The notes beneath the pieces were generated by a model. The model saw only the letters and a program-made list of their open reading frames with translations. It was not told the origin of the DNA and made no database searches. Both the position numbers and the translations under genes were made by a program. Positions 1-6,962 of a stretch of 19,278 bases of DNA are shown piece after piece. The stretch covers positions 1 to 19,278 of the forward strand of contig JAGBSR010000200.1 in the NCBI GenBank assembly GCA_017631745.1, given 5' to 3'. The stretch is from Clostridia bacterium. Lineage in GTDB: Bacteria > Bacillota > Clostridia > Oscillospirales > Acutalibacteraceae. Position 1 is the stretch's first letter; the number at the start of each line of letters is the position of its first letter.

Positions 1-486
1 ACCGAGTACGAGAACGCCACCTGCATTGGGGTGATTGATAAGACCCCTCAGAATGAGCTGTGTGGTTTTATGGTCACCACCGAGCTGACTGCAGCCATAA
101 GGATGTGAGTAGCAAAGAGCGCCTGTCTTTTCACTGAGAGCTTTTGCAATATAATTTACACAGCCTACAGTGGGAATAATCCATATGTCGTTTCTTATAC
201 CGATATTGCCGTCTTTTCTCACATAAGCCTCAATTTCAAAAGGCTCTATGGGTGAGAGCTCCTCAAACTTCGGTGAGTACTCATAAGAGAGCAAGTCACC
301 GAGCTTTGTCTTCATATTATGAGAGTGTACATGCTCGCCCTTTTTAATATCGCAGGTTGCTCTGCCGATGGGATAGCCGTATTTTATTACATCCTCACCC
401 TCGTTTATGTCAAAGAGCGACACCTTATGACCAGTTTCAAGGTCAACGGCAACATTGTCTTTTTCGTTTATTCTGACAGTATCCAT
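1..486 (-). CDS. uxaA: Altronate dehydratase, N-terminal part (cut by window edge)
   Basis: Converts D-altronate to 2-keto-3-deoxy-D-gluconate, the last step of the tagaturonate branch of hexuronate breakdown, in the cytoplasm. I translated the minus strand from the ATG at 486: it gives 162 codons with no stop before the window edge, so the C-terminal part is missing. The start reads MDTVRINEKDNVAVDLETGH. A short SAF-like N-terminal domain (about residues 1-75) is followed by the family signature GNIGIRNDIWIIPTVGCVN and then YGCSQLGGDH, typical of the UxaA/GarD dehydratase family. AAAGGAG sits 6 bases before the ATG, inside the end of uxaB, and the gene overlaps uxaB by 19 bases in another frame, so the two are translationally coupled. 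GarD-type galactarate dehydratases are relatives, but direct linkage to uxaB favours altronate as the substrate. Confidence 0.9.
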   Translation of the reverse strand, partial: MDTVRINEKDNVAVDLETGHKVSLFDINEGEDVIKYGYPIGRATCDIKKGEHVHSHNMKTKLGDLLSYEYSPKFEELSPIEPFEIEAYVRKDGNIGIRNDIWIIPTVGCVNYIAKALSEKTGALCYSHPYGCSQLGGDHKTTQLILRGLINHPNAGGVLVLG

Positions 487-1784
487 TCCATTGCTCCTTT
501 AGCGCCGAGAGTTTCGATTTTGTCGTAGTATTCGGTAACGATATCTGTCATATCACTGATATCTGTAAGCCACAGTGAGCTGTCTGCAAGAATTTCTGCA
601 ATACTGCCCTGCTTCATCTTAGCCGTAACTGCTTCGTTATCGTCAGGTGTATCGTTTTTATAGAAGTAAATGAGGTATGCAAGAGCCATTGTCAGTCCCT
701 TGGGATACTTGCCGTTTTTCTCTTTATATTCAAGAAGTGTGGGAAGATCACGCACTGCAAACTTACTTATGCAGTTAAGGACAATTGCACGCCACTTATG
801 CTTGATGAAGGGATTTCTGAAGCGGTCAAAAACACTGTTCATAAACTTTCTGCTGTCTTCGTTGTCACCGATAGTAGGCAGAATTTCATCGTTCATAATC
901 ATATTAAGAAAAGCTGAAGCTGTTTGGTCTGCCATAGCTTCACCAACTGTTTCAATGCCCGAAAGAATTGCACCTGCAACAAGTGAAGTGTGAGCACCGT
1001 TAAGGATGCGGACTTTGATTTTTTTATAGGGCTTGGCGTCCTGAGTCCATACAACATTGAAGCCCGCCTTTTTAAGAGGCAATTCAGCCTCAAAATCACC
1101 CTCGATTACCCAAAGGTGGAATATCTCAGCTGTATCAAGAAACTTGTCATCAGGGTGCTTTTCGGCTGTTTCATCGTTAGGGTACCCTGTAACTATGCGG
1201 TCAACAAGAGTGTTTGCAAAGGTGTTTTCATTTTCGAGCCAATTCACAAAGCCCTCACTGAGATTCCAGAGCTTTGCATACTCAAGAACACACTTTTTAA
1301 GCTCATCACCGTTGTTATCTATAAGCTCAGTCGGCAGGAAAATAAATCCCTGCATATTGTTTTCATAGCGCTTATAAAGAAGCTGAGTGAGTTTTCCCGG
1401 GAAAGACTTGCAGGGTTTATCGTCGAAATTGCAAGTGTCGTCAAAGGCAATACCTGCTTCGGTTGTGTTTGAAACGATAAATCTGAAATCGGGATTATCG
1501 GCAAGAGCCATATATTCATCGAAGTTTTTATATGGGTCAACACCTCTTGAGATTGACTCAACGAGGGTGTGCTCCTGCTTGATTTCGCCATCTTCAATAC
1601 CGCGAAGATAAAGGTTATATTTGCAGTCCTGAGCGTTCAGAAGCGCACACTTACCGCCGGCTCTGGGCTGAATAACAACAGCCTTGCCCTCGTAAAGGCC
1701 CTGCTTGTTCATCACGTCAAGAAAGTAGTTGAAAAAACCTCTGAGGAAGTTACCCTCACCAAACTGTATAACTGTTTCTTTCAT
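468..1784 (-). CDS. uxaB: Tagaturonate reductase (mannitol dehydrogenase family)
   Basis: NADH-dependent reduction of D-tagaturonate to D-altronate in the cytoplasm. The N-terminus has the nucleotide-binding motif FGEGNFLRGFF, followed by VIQPR. The middle holds KIKVRILNGAHTSLV, which carries the conserved Asn and His of the mannitol-dehydrogenase C-terminal domain. The length, about 438 residues, is a little below the roughly 480 usual for UxaB. I place the start at the ATG at 1784: AGGTG lies 6 bases upstream, and the start falls 1 base after the stop of the preceding dehydrogenase. An in-frame GTG at 1793 would give three more residues but would overlap the upstream gene and lack a good ribosome site. 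UxaA follows with a 19-base overlap. Mannonate/fructuronate dehydrogenase (UxuB) is the main alternative; the uxaA partner argues for UxaB. Confidence 0.88.
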   Translation of the reverse strand: MKETVIQFGEGNFLRGFFNYFLDVMNKQGLYEGKAVVIQPRAGGKCALLNAQDCKYNLYLRGIEDGEIKQEHTLVESISRGVDPYKNFDEYMALADNPDFRFIVSNTTEAGIAFDDTCNFDDKPCKSFPGKLTQLLYKRYENNMQGFIFLPTELIDNNGDELKKCVLEYAKLWNLSEGFVNWLENENTFANTLVDRIVTGYPNDETAEKHPDDKFLDTAEIFHLWVIEGDFEAELPLKKAGFNVVWTQDAKPYKKIKVRILNGAHTSLVAGAILSGIETVGEAMADQTASAFLNMIMNDEILPTIGDNEDSRKFMNSVFDRFRNPFIKHKWRAIVLNCISKFAVRDLPTLLEYKEKNGKYPKGLTMALAYLIYFYKNDTPDDNEAVTAKMKQGSIAEILADSSLWLTDISDMTDIVTEYYDKIETLGAKGAMEWILSE

Positions 1785-1785
1785 A

Positions 1786-2805
1786 TCAGTCACCTATTTT
1801 AATAAGAAGTTTCGCAAGTGTGCCGTTGTTGTTTCTGAGCGCTTCAAACGCATCAATAGCATTTTCCATATCATAAACACCGCTTACCATTTTCATAACA
1901 TCCGCCTTACCTGTTGCTACGAGGTCGATGTTGTTGATGAAGTCATCCTTAAGAGCATTTCTGCTTCCGTGAATATTGAGCTCCTTTTTAAGGAGAATTG
2001 AATGGTTGAAGGTTGTTTCGCGCTTGCCGTTACCGATGAGAATGATGTTACCTGCAAAAGCCGCATTGTCGATACAGCCGAGGAAAGTCTCGGGAGCACC
2101 GCAAGCCTCAATGCACACATCAAAGCCGTTGCCGTTTGTGAACTCATTTGTAAATTCTTCAAGAGATTTTTCCTTTGTGTTGACAACTGCGTCTGCTCCG
2201 TACTCTGTCGCAAGAGCAAGGCGGTTATCGAGGATATCGGCAACTACAATTTTGTTGCATTTCTGCTTTGCCGCAAGAAGAGCGAAAAGACCGATAGGGC
2301 CTGCACCGATTACGAGGACATTATCCGTCTCTTTGATTTCAGCCCTTGATACAGCATGCTGTGAAATTGAGAAAGGCTCAATAAGAGCAAGCTCCTGAGC
2401 TGAAAGACCCTTACCCTTATAAATACGCTCAACGGGCATTGCGATATATTCGCAGAATGCACCGTCTCTTTGTACGCCCATTGTCTGATTGTCTGTGCAG
2501 CAGTTAACAAATCCGCGCTTGCAGGAATAGCACTCTGTGCAGTTGAAGTAGGGGTTGCAGGTTACGATATCGCCTGCTTTAAGACCTCTGTCGTTTTCGG
2601 GGATTGTAACAATCTCAGCCGAGAACTCGTGGCCCGGGATACGGGGATAAGTGGTGAAGGGCTGATTGCCTGTATATGAAGCAAGGTCAGCTCCGCAGAT
2701 GCCGACATATTTAACCTTCAGAAGTGCTTCACCCTCTTTTACCTTGGGCATTGGTACTTCTCTGATTTCTATTTCATTAGGGTTTGAAATAACTATAGCT
2801 TTCAT
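1786..2805 (-). CDS. Zinc-dependent medium-chain alcohol dehydrogenase, L-galactonate 5-dehydrogenase-like
   Basis: A 339-residue zinc-dependent dehydrogenase of the threonine/sorbitol dehydrogenase superfamily. Visible features are catalytic zinc ligands Cys37 (GICGAD), His59-Glu60 (PGHEF) and Glu143 (LIEPFS), structural zinc ligands Cys89, Cys92, Cys95 and Cys103, and the NAD-binding loop GAGPIGL near 167-173. The start (MKAIVISNPNEIEIREVPMP) resembles RspB/LgoD-type proteins. E. coli LgoD oxidises L-galactonate at C5 to D-tagaturonate, which is exactly the substrate of the next gene, uxaB; that assignment is therefore attractive but inferred from context. The gene starts 1 base after the stop of the upstream dehydrogenase, with GGAGG inside the end of that gene, and stops 1 base before uxaB. 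Alternatives are L-gulonate, sorbitol or other polyol/aldonate dehydrogenase activity. Confidence 0.82.
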   Translation of the reverse strand: MKAIVISNPNEIEIREVPMPKVKEGEALLKVKYVGICGADLASYTGNQPFTTYPRIPGHEFSAEIVTIPENDRGLKAGDIVTCNPYFNCTECYSCKRGFVNCCTDNQTMGVQRDGAFCEYIAMPVERIYKGKGLSAQELALIEPFSISQHAVSRAEIKETDNVLVIGAGPIGLFALLAAKQKCNKIVVADILDNRLALATEYGADAVVNTKEKSLEEFTNEFTNGNGFDVCIEACGAPETFLGCIDNAAFAGNIILIGNGKRETTFNHSILLKKELNIHGSRNALKDDFINNIDLVATGKADVMKMVSGVYDMENAIDAFEALRNNNGTLAKLLIKIGD

Positions 2806-2806
2806 T

Positions 2807-4012
2807 TTATTTGTCCTCCTCTATGAATTCCTTGTTCCAGATTACACCCGTCTTAAGAGGTGCACCCTTGCAGAAAATCTTGTTTTCATAAGCATCGAGG
2901 GGGTCTGAAGTGAATTCGTCTTTATCAATAAGCTCAACAACCTCGTCATATCTGCTGTCAACGAGAACATCAATAGCTTCTTCCATATGTGACTGACGGA
3001 AGTTGATTGATGCGAAAATAAGATGATTTTCAAAGCCGAATGGCATAGTGTCATATGATACTACGGGACCGAGTGAGAAGCTGTTATATACACCGTTGCA
3101 ACCGAGTACTTTGTGCTGAAAAGCAACTCTGTGCTCAATATTGGTACCGCTTGTACCCACAAACATTGTTGCTCTGCCACCGAGCATTCCGATGATTTTT
3201 TCAGCTGTCTCTTCTTCACTGAGACCTGCTGTGCACAGATAGTCAGCCTTCGCAATTTCCTTTGAGAAAACTACTTTTTTACTTTTTTCATCGCTTCTGC
3301 CAATAAAGAGAATCTTAGCATCGGGGTGATATCTTCTTATCTGGTCAGCAATAAAGAGACCTGTCATACCAAGACCGAAAACTACCGTTCTTTCAAAAAC
3401 ATTGTCTTTAGCGAGTTTTCTTGCCTCGGGCTCAGAACACTTATGCTTTGCCATTTCAATTCTGAACCAGTGAGCTTCACCCAAGTCTTCCATTCTTTCT
3501 CTCTGGAAGATAGCACAGGCGTAAGGGTCAGCGAAAGAGAGTCTCTTTGCAACTGAAAGAGGGAGCTTCTTTAAACCTTTATATTCCTCGGGAAGAGGTA
3601 AAAGCATATCGGGGTTGAAGTAGTTTTTATCGCAGAAAAGTCCGTCTGCACCGTCACAGCCGTATTCGAAGTATGTTTCGTCTTCTGTGTAACGGGTGGG
3701 GTCATAGCTGTCACCGCCGCGGATGAGCACTATAGCAAAGCGATTCTGTGAGGGTACCCAAACAACGCCCTCGTGACCGTTGATGAGTCTGTTTTCGCCC
3801 TCAGGGAATTTCTTTGAAAGCTTGCTGTCTCTGCCCATTTTCATAAGCTCGAAGTCTGTTCCGCAAAAGCCCTGAAATACGGGCCAAGCCTCTATGCCCT
3901 CATAGGCAGGCTCACCTCTGAGACGCTGTCTTTCAGGGTTTATAAGATTAATCTCACCGTATTTAATCGGCAAGTCTTTATCGTTCTGAAAATATGTACC
4001 AAATGTTTTCAT
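2807..4012 (-). CDS. Glucose-dehydrogenase-like medium-chain dehydrogenase, substrate unknown
   Basis: About 401 residues; first gene of the minus-strand uxa operon. It resembles glucose 1-dehydrogenase/MDR proteins: catalytic Cys50 in GFCGTDFELM, His80-Glu81 in INGHEGVV, and a Rossmann motif FGLGMTGLFIADQIRR followed by FIGRS, where the basic residue after the second strand might suit NADP. The segment where family members carry four structural-zinc cysteines has only two (YGCDGADGLFC), so that site is probably absent. It may oxidise an aldose at C1 to an aldonolactone, feeding the following dehydrogenase; L-galactose or L-fucose are candidates given the divergent GH29, but this is inference. 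I chose the ATG at 4012 because a TTG at 4033 has no ribosome site and would sit over the AAGGA that serves this ATG at 11 bases. The operon promoter lies at 4048-4076. Confidence 0.7.
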   Translation of the reverse strand: MKTFGTYFQNDKDLPIKYGEINLINPERQRLRGEPAYEGIEAWPVFQGFCGTDFELMKMGRDSKLSKKFPEGENRLINGHEGVVWVPSQNRFAIVLIRGGDSYDPTRYTEDETYFEYGCDGADGLFCDKNYFNPDMLLPLPEEYKGLKKLPLSVAKRLSFADPYACAIFQRERMEDLGEAHWFRIEMAKHKCSEPEARKLAKDNVFERTVVFGLGMTGLFIADQIRRYHPDAKILFIGRSDEKSKKVVFSKEIAKADYLCTAGLSEEETAEKIIGMLGGRATMFVGTSGTNIEHRVAFQHKVLGCNGVYNSFSLGPVVSYDTMPFGFENHLIFASINFRQSHMEEAIDVLVDSRYDEVVELIDKDEFTSDPLDAYENKIFCKGAPLKTGVIWNKEFIEEDK

Positions 4013-4047
4013 TTTTTTACCGTTCCTTTTCAAAAAATACCAATATA

Positions 4048-4076
4048 ATTATGAACACAACTCCCCTGTTTGTCAA
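4048..4076 (-). promoter_or_regulatory. Sigma-A promoter of the uxa-type operon
   Basis: On the minus strand there is a perfect -35 TTGACA (4076-4071), a 17-base spacer and a -10 CATAAT (4053-4048), which differs from TATAAT in one base. It lies about 36 bases upstream of the chosen ATG at 4012, leaving a short leader. Confidence 0.72.
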
Positions 4077-4096
4077 GTAAATATGAGCAATTGTCA

Positions 4097-4109
4097 CAAG
4101 AATATCTTG
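4097..4109. promoter_or_regulatory. Candidate operator dyad in the divergent promoter region
   Basis: CAAGA-ATA-TCTTG is a perfect 5+3+5 dyad whose right arm enters the -35 box of the fucosidase promoter. TTGTCA is also repeated directly at 4070-4075 and 4091-4096, 21 bases apart (two helical turns); the first copy overlaps the -35 of the opposite promoter. Either could bind a sugar-responsive regulator, but none is encoded in the window and short dyads are common in AT-rich DNA. Confidence 0.35.
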
Positions 4110-4135
4110 AAATGAACAACCACTTATGCTATCAT
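4107..4135 (+). promoter_or_regulatory. Sigma-A promoter of the GH29 fucosidase gene
   Basis: On the plus strand a -35 TTGAAA (4107-4112), a 17-base spacer and a -10 TATCAT (4130-4135) lie 30 bases before the fucosidase ATG. Both boxes are good but imperfect matches. AGGAG at 4154-4158 is the ribosome site. The promoter diverges from the operon promoter at 4048-4076. Confidence 0.65.
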
Positions 4136-4165
4136 TAATTTAAATCAAAATCCAGGAGAAACATT

Positions 4166-5638
4166 ATGACAAAGCAAGAATATTTAAAGCATATTGATGC
4201 TGTTATCGAAAACGGCAGATATAAGGCTGATTGGAAGTCTCTTTGCAACCACAAGACTCCAGATTGGTTTATGAGAGATAAGCTCGGTGTGTTCATACAT
4301 TGGGGCGTTTACAGTGTGCCTGCCTTCGGCAATGAGTGGTACCCCCGTTCAATGTACGACAAGAGAGTAAGAGAATTCGAGCACCACAGAAAAACCTGGG
4401 GCGAGCACAAGGATTTCGGCTATAAGGATTTTATTCCTATGTTCAAGGCTGAAAAATTTGATGCTGATAAGTGGGCTGACCTTTTCAGAAAAAGCGGTAT
4501 CAGATATGTTATGCCTGTTGCCGAGCACCACGACGGATTTGCTATGTACGACACTCCCTTTAACCGCTGGAATGCAAATGCTATGGGACCCTGCCGTGAC
4601 ATTATAAGCGAAATCAAAACTGCAAGCGAAAAGGCAGGACTTACATTCTGTGCTTCGACTCACAGAGCTGAGCACTACTTTTTCCTCAACCTCGGCAGAA
4701 CCTTCGACAGCGATGTAAACAACGAAAGATATGCCGACTTCTATGGCCCTGCTGTTTATCTCGAAGAGTTCAATTCAGAGAATATGGGCGGCACAACCGA
4801 AAACGCCTTTGGTACGGGTGCGAGTGAAGAATGGCTTGAAGACTGGCTTGTCCGCACCTGCGAAATCTTAGATAAATTCCAACCCTCAATCATTTATTTT
4901 GACTGGTGGATTCAGAATCACTCATTCAAGCCCTACCTCAAAAAGCTCGCTGCTTATTACTACAATAGAGCTGAGGAATGGGGCAAGGAGGTTACTATCA
5001 ACCACAAGCACGAAGCATTCCCCCACACCGTTGCAACATATGATGTGGAAAAAGGTGCTCTAACAGGCATTTCTCCCCGACCATGGCAGACAGATACAGC
5101 TATAGGCAAGCGCTCATGGGGTTACACAAAGGATAATGAGTATAAGCCTGCCCGTCAGGTTATCTGCGACCTTGTTGATATCGTTTCAAAAAACGGCAAC
5201 CTGCTTATCAATATCGGCCCCAAGGCTGACGGTACTATCACCGACGAAGAGACAAATGTGCTTCTTACAATGGGAAAATGGCTCGAAACCAACGGCGAAG
5301 CAATTTACGGCACTACCTATTGGAAATGGTTTGGCGAGGGCGAAGTCAATGCCGAGGAAGGCGCCTTCAAGGATACTGAAGAAAAAGGTTTCACAAGCAA
5401 GGATTTCCGTTTTACATATAAAGACGGCTATCTCTATGCTTTCCAGATGAGACCTGCAAAAGAAGCCGTTATCAAGACTCTCAGAAGAAAAGATATAAGA
5501 GATCTGCTTTTCAGTAAAATCGAGCTTTTAGGTTACGGAGAGGTCGACTTCACACGCGATGGCGAAGCACTGACTATCACCAACAACTTTGAATTCGATT
5601 CAGATCTTCCTATCTGCTATAAAATTGAATTAGACTAA
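4166..5638 (+). CDS. GH29 alpha-L-fucosidase, intracellular
   Basis: Retaining glycoside hydrolase that would release terminal alpha-L-fucose (or related L-sugars) from oligosaccharides. 490 residues. The family signature LGVFIHWGVYSVPAFGNEWY lies near residues 40-59, EHHDGFAMYD near 120-129, and the likely nucleophile is Asp246 in IIYFDWWI. LINIGPKADGTI near the end of the catalytic barrel is the usual GH29 motif, followed by a beta-rich C-terminal domain of about 100 residues. There is no signal peptide or membrane segment, so it acts on imported sugars. The ATG at 4166 has AGGAG 7 bases upstream. It is a single-gene unit with its own promoter and terminator, divergent from the uxa operon. 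Some fucosidases also accept alpha-L-galactosides, which matters for the pathway idea. Family call is secure; exact linkage is not. Confidence 0.93.
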   Translation: MTKQEYLKHIDAVIENGRYKADWKSLCNHKTPDWFMRDKLGVFIHWGVYSVPAFGNEWYPRSMYDKRVREFEHHRKTWGEHKDFGYKDFIPMFKAEKFDADKWADLFRKSGIRYVMPVAEHHDGFAMYDTPFNRWNANAMGPCRDIISEIKTASEKAGLTFCASTHRAEHYFFLNLGRTFDSDVNNERYADFYGPAVYLEEFNSENMGGTTENAFGTGASEEWLEDWLVRTCEILDKFQPSIIYFDWWIQNHSFKPYLKKLAAYYYNRAEEWGKEVTINHKHEAFPHTVATYDVEKGALTGISPRPWQTDTAIGKRSWGYTKDNEYKPARQVICDLVDIVSKNGNLLINIGPKADGTITDEETNVLLTMGKWLETNGEAIYGTTYWKWFGEGEVNAEEGAFKDTEEKGFTSKDFRFTYKDGYLYAFQMRPAKEAVIKTLRRKDIRDLLFSKIELLGYGEVDFTRDGEALTITNNFEFDSDLPICYKIELD

Positions 5639-5643
5639 AATTT

Positions 5644-5676
5644 AAAGCTGTCAGCGCAATATGAACTGACAGCTTT
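5644..5676 (+). terminator. Rho-independent terminator after the fucosidase
   Basis: A perfect 11-bp stem, AAAGCTGTCAG pairing with CTGACAGCTTT across an 11-base loop, is followed on the plus strand by a T-rich run. It begins 5 bases after the fucosidase stop. The minus-strand side is followed by a weaker T run, so it may also help end the converging oxidoreductase transcript. Confidence 0.85.
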
Positions 5677-5686
5677 TATTATTTAT

Positions 5687-6952
5687 TTAAAGTGTTATGG
5701 GTATACCGCCGTTTTTGCGGGACTCTTCAGCTGCAAGAGCAATATCGTGGCTGATGACGGTTGCATCGATGGTTGTAATATCCTTAAGGTCGGTAATTTC
5801 ATCGCAGATAAGCTTGATAAAGCCAGACACAAGGCGGATGTCACCTTCAACGTGGCCACCCAATGATACAGGCCCGAAAGAAATGTTTTTTGGTCTTGAG
5901 CCGAAAATTCTCATTTTAAGCTTTGTGCCGTAACCGATAAGCTCACCCTTTGTGCCCACAATATGACACTCTCTGAACATCTTATCTGAAAAGCCGTTCA
6001 TATTAAGCACTGCCTTAGCGCCGTTTTCAAAAGTCATTGTCACAAGCTGATGGTCGCATACATTGTTATCGCAATAATAGACACATCTGCCGTAATCGCC
6101 GTTTCTGATAGCATCAACAACATCAGCTTTGCTGTTTTTAGCCTTGCCTGTAAGCGTACGCTGCATATATTTTACGAATTTAGCCTTATAAAACGGGTCG
6201 GTAATATAAAGTCTCTCTGCATCATAAGGGCAGTTTTTCCTTGCCTTACAGCCGCCCATACATCTATCGGCAGCGCCCTGGGGTGCATTCTCTTTTCTGA
6301 AGTGTATAAGTTCACCTACCGAGCTGACGGTTTTGCATGGACTGTCAACAAACCAGGCAATAAGATCAAGGTCGTGGCAGCATTTTGCAAGTATTGACGG
6401 AGTTGATGCAAACTCATCGTGCCAGTTGCCTCTGACAAAGCTGTGAGCAAAATGGAAATAACCTACATTTTCCGTGTGGTTGATTGATACAATATCACCT
6501 ATCTGACCACTTGAGATAATCTCTTTTATCTTGCCGTAATAGTTTGAATAGCGAAGCACGTGACAGATAATCAGCAGCGCACCTTTTTCTTTTGCAAGGT
6601 CGCGAAGCTCGATATATTCGGCTTTATTTCCGCTGACAGGCTTTTCAAGCAGAATGTATTTATAGCCCGTAAGAAGCGCCTGCTTGGTAATTTCATAGTG
6701 GCTTGCGTCCTGAGTGGAAATTATTAGAGCATCTGAAATAACACCTTTTGCAAAAAAGCTTTCAGTGGAAATAAACTGCTTATCTTTCGGAATAGAGAAC
6801 TTGGGTGCAACATCATCGAGCGCCTGCTGAGAAATATCGCAAAGAGCAACTATCTTAGCTTTTTTTGAGTGAAAGGCTTTTATAAAGCCCATATATTCCG
6901 TGCCTCTGTTGCCAAGACCGATAACTGAAATGGTTTTCATATTTCTAATCAT
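5687..6952 (-). CDS. Gfo/Idh/MocA family NAD(P)-dependent oxidoreductase
   Basis: A 421-residue sugar-type oxidoreductase. It has an N-terminal Rossmann fold with ISVIGLGNRGTEY (residues 8-20), the family LLEKPVSGN motif (Glu103-Lys104-Pro105) and the CCHDLDL segment (His193, Asp194) expected at the active site. Members oxidise or epimerise sugars and cyclitols; some relatives (GH109) use NAD to cleave glycosides. Unusual features are two cysteine groups, Cys231/235/241 (CMGGCKARKNCPYDA) and Cys290/294/299, suggesting a metal-binding or disulfide insert. The gene follows the GH38 mannosidase by 10 bases and is evidently cotranscribed, so it may act on the same glycan or its released sugar. 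The ATG at 6952 has only a weak GTGAG site; an ATG four codons later (6940) is an alternative. Substrate unknown. No signal peptide. Confidence 0.82.
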   Translation of the reverse strand: MIRNMKTISVIGLGNRGTEYMGFIKAFHSKKAKIVALCDISQQALDDVAPKFSIPKDKQFISTESFFAKGVISDALIISTQDASHYEITKQALLTGYKYILLEKPVSGNKAEYIELRDLAKEKGALLIICHVLRYSNYYGKIKEIISSGQIGDIVSINHTENVGYFHFAHSFVRGNWHDEFASTPSILAKCCHDLDLIAWFVDSPCKTVSSVGELIHFRKENAPQGAADRCMGGCKARKNCPYDAERLYITDPFYKAKFVKYMQRTLTGKAKNSKADVVDAIRNGDYGRCVYYCDNNVCDHQLVTMTFENGAKAVLNMNGFSDKMFRECHIVGTKGELIGYGTKLKMRIFGSRPKNISFGPVSLGGHVEGDIRLVSGFIKLICDEITDLKDITTIDATVISHDIALAAEESRKNGGIPITL

Positions 6953-6962
6953 TTCTCACTGT

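Noticed and set aside
319..528. Short plus-strand frame across the uxaA/uxaB junction
   Set aside because: Both minus-strand genes are well supported here and the frame has no ribosome site or family resemblance.
670..1472. Open frames on the plus strand opposite uxaB
   Set aside because: They lie antisense to a clear uxaB reading frame, have no ribosome sites and encode low-complexity, Ser/Leu-rich sequence without recognisable motifs.
1785..1793. Upstream GTG start for uxaB
   Set aside because: It would overlap the preceding stop and lacks a ribosome site at proper distance, whereas the ATG at 1784 has AGGTG 6 bases upstream.
5136..5450. 104-codon plus-strand frame inside the fucosidase gene
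   Set aside because: It is a +1 shadow of GH29, whose frame is intact through this region with conserved motifs; no own start signals.
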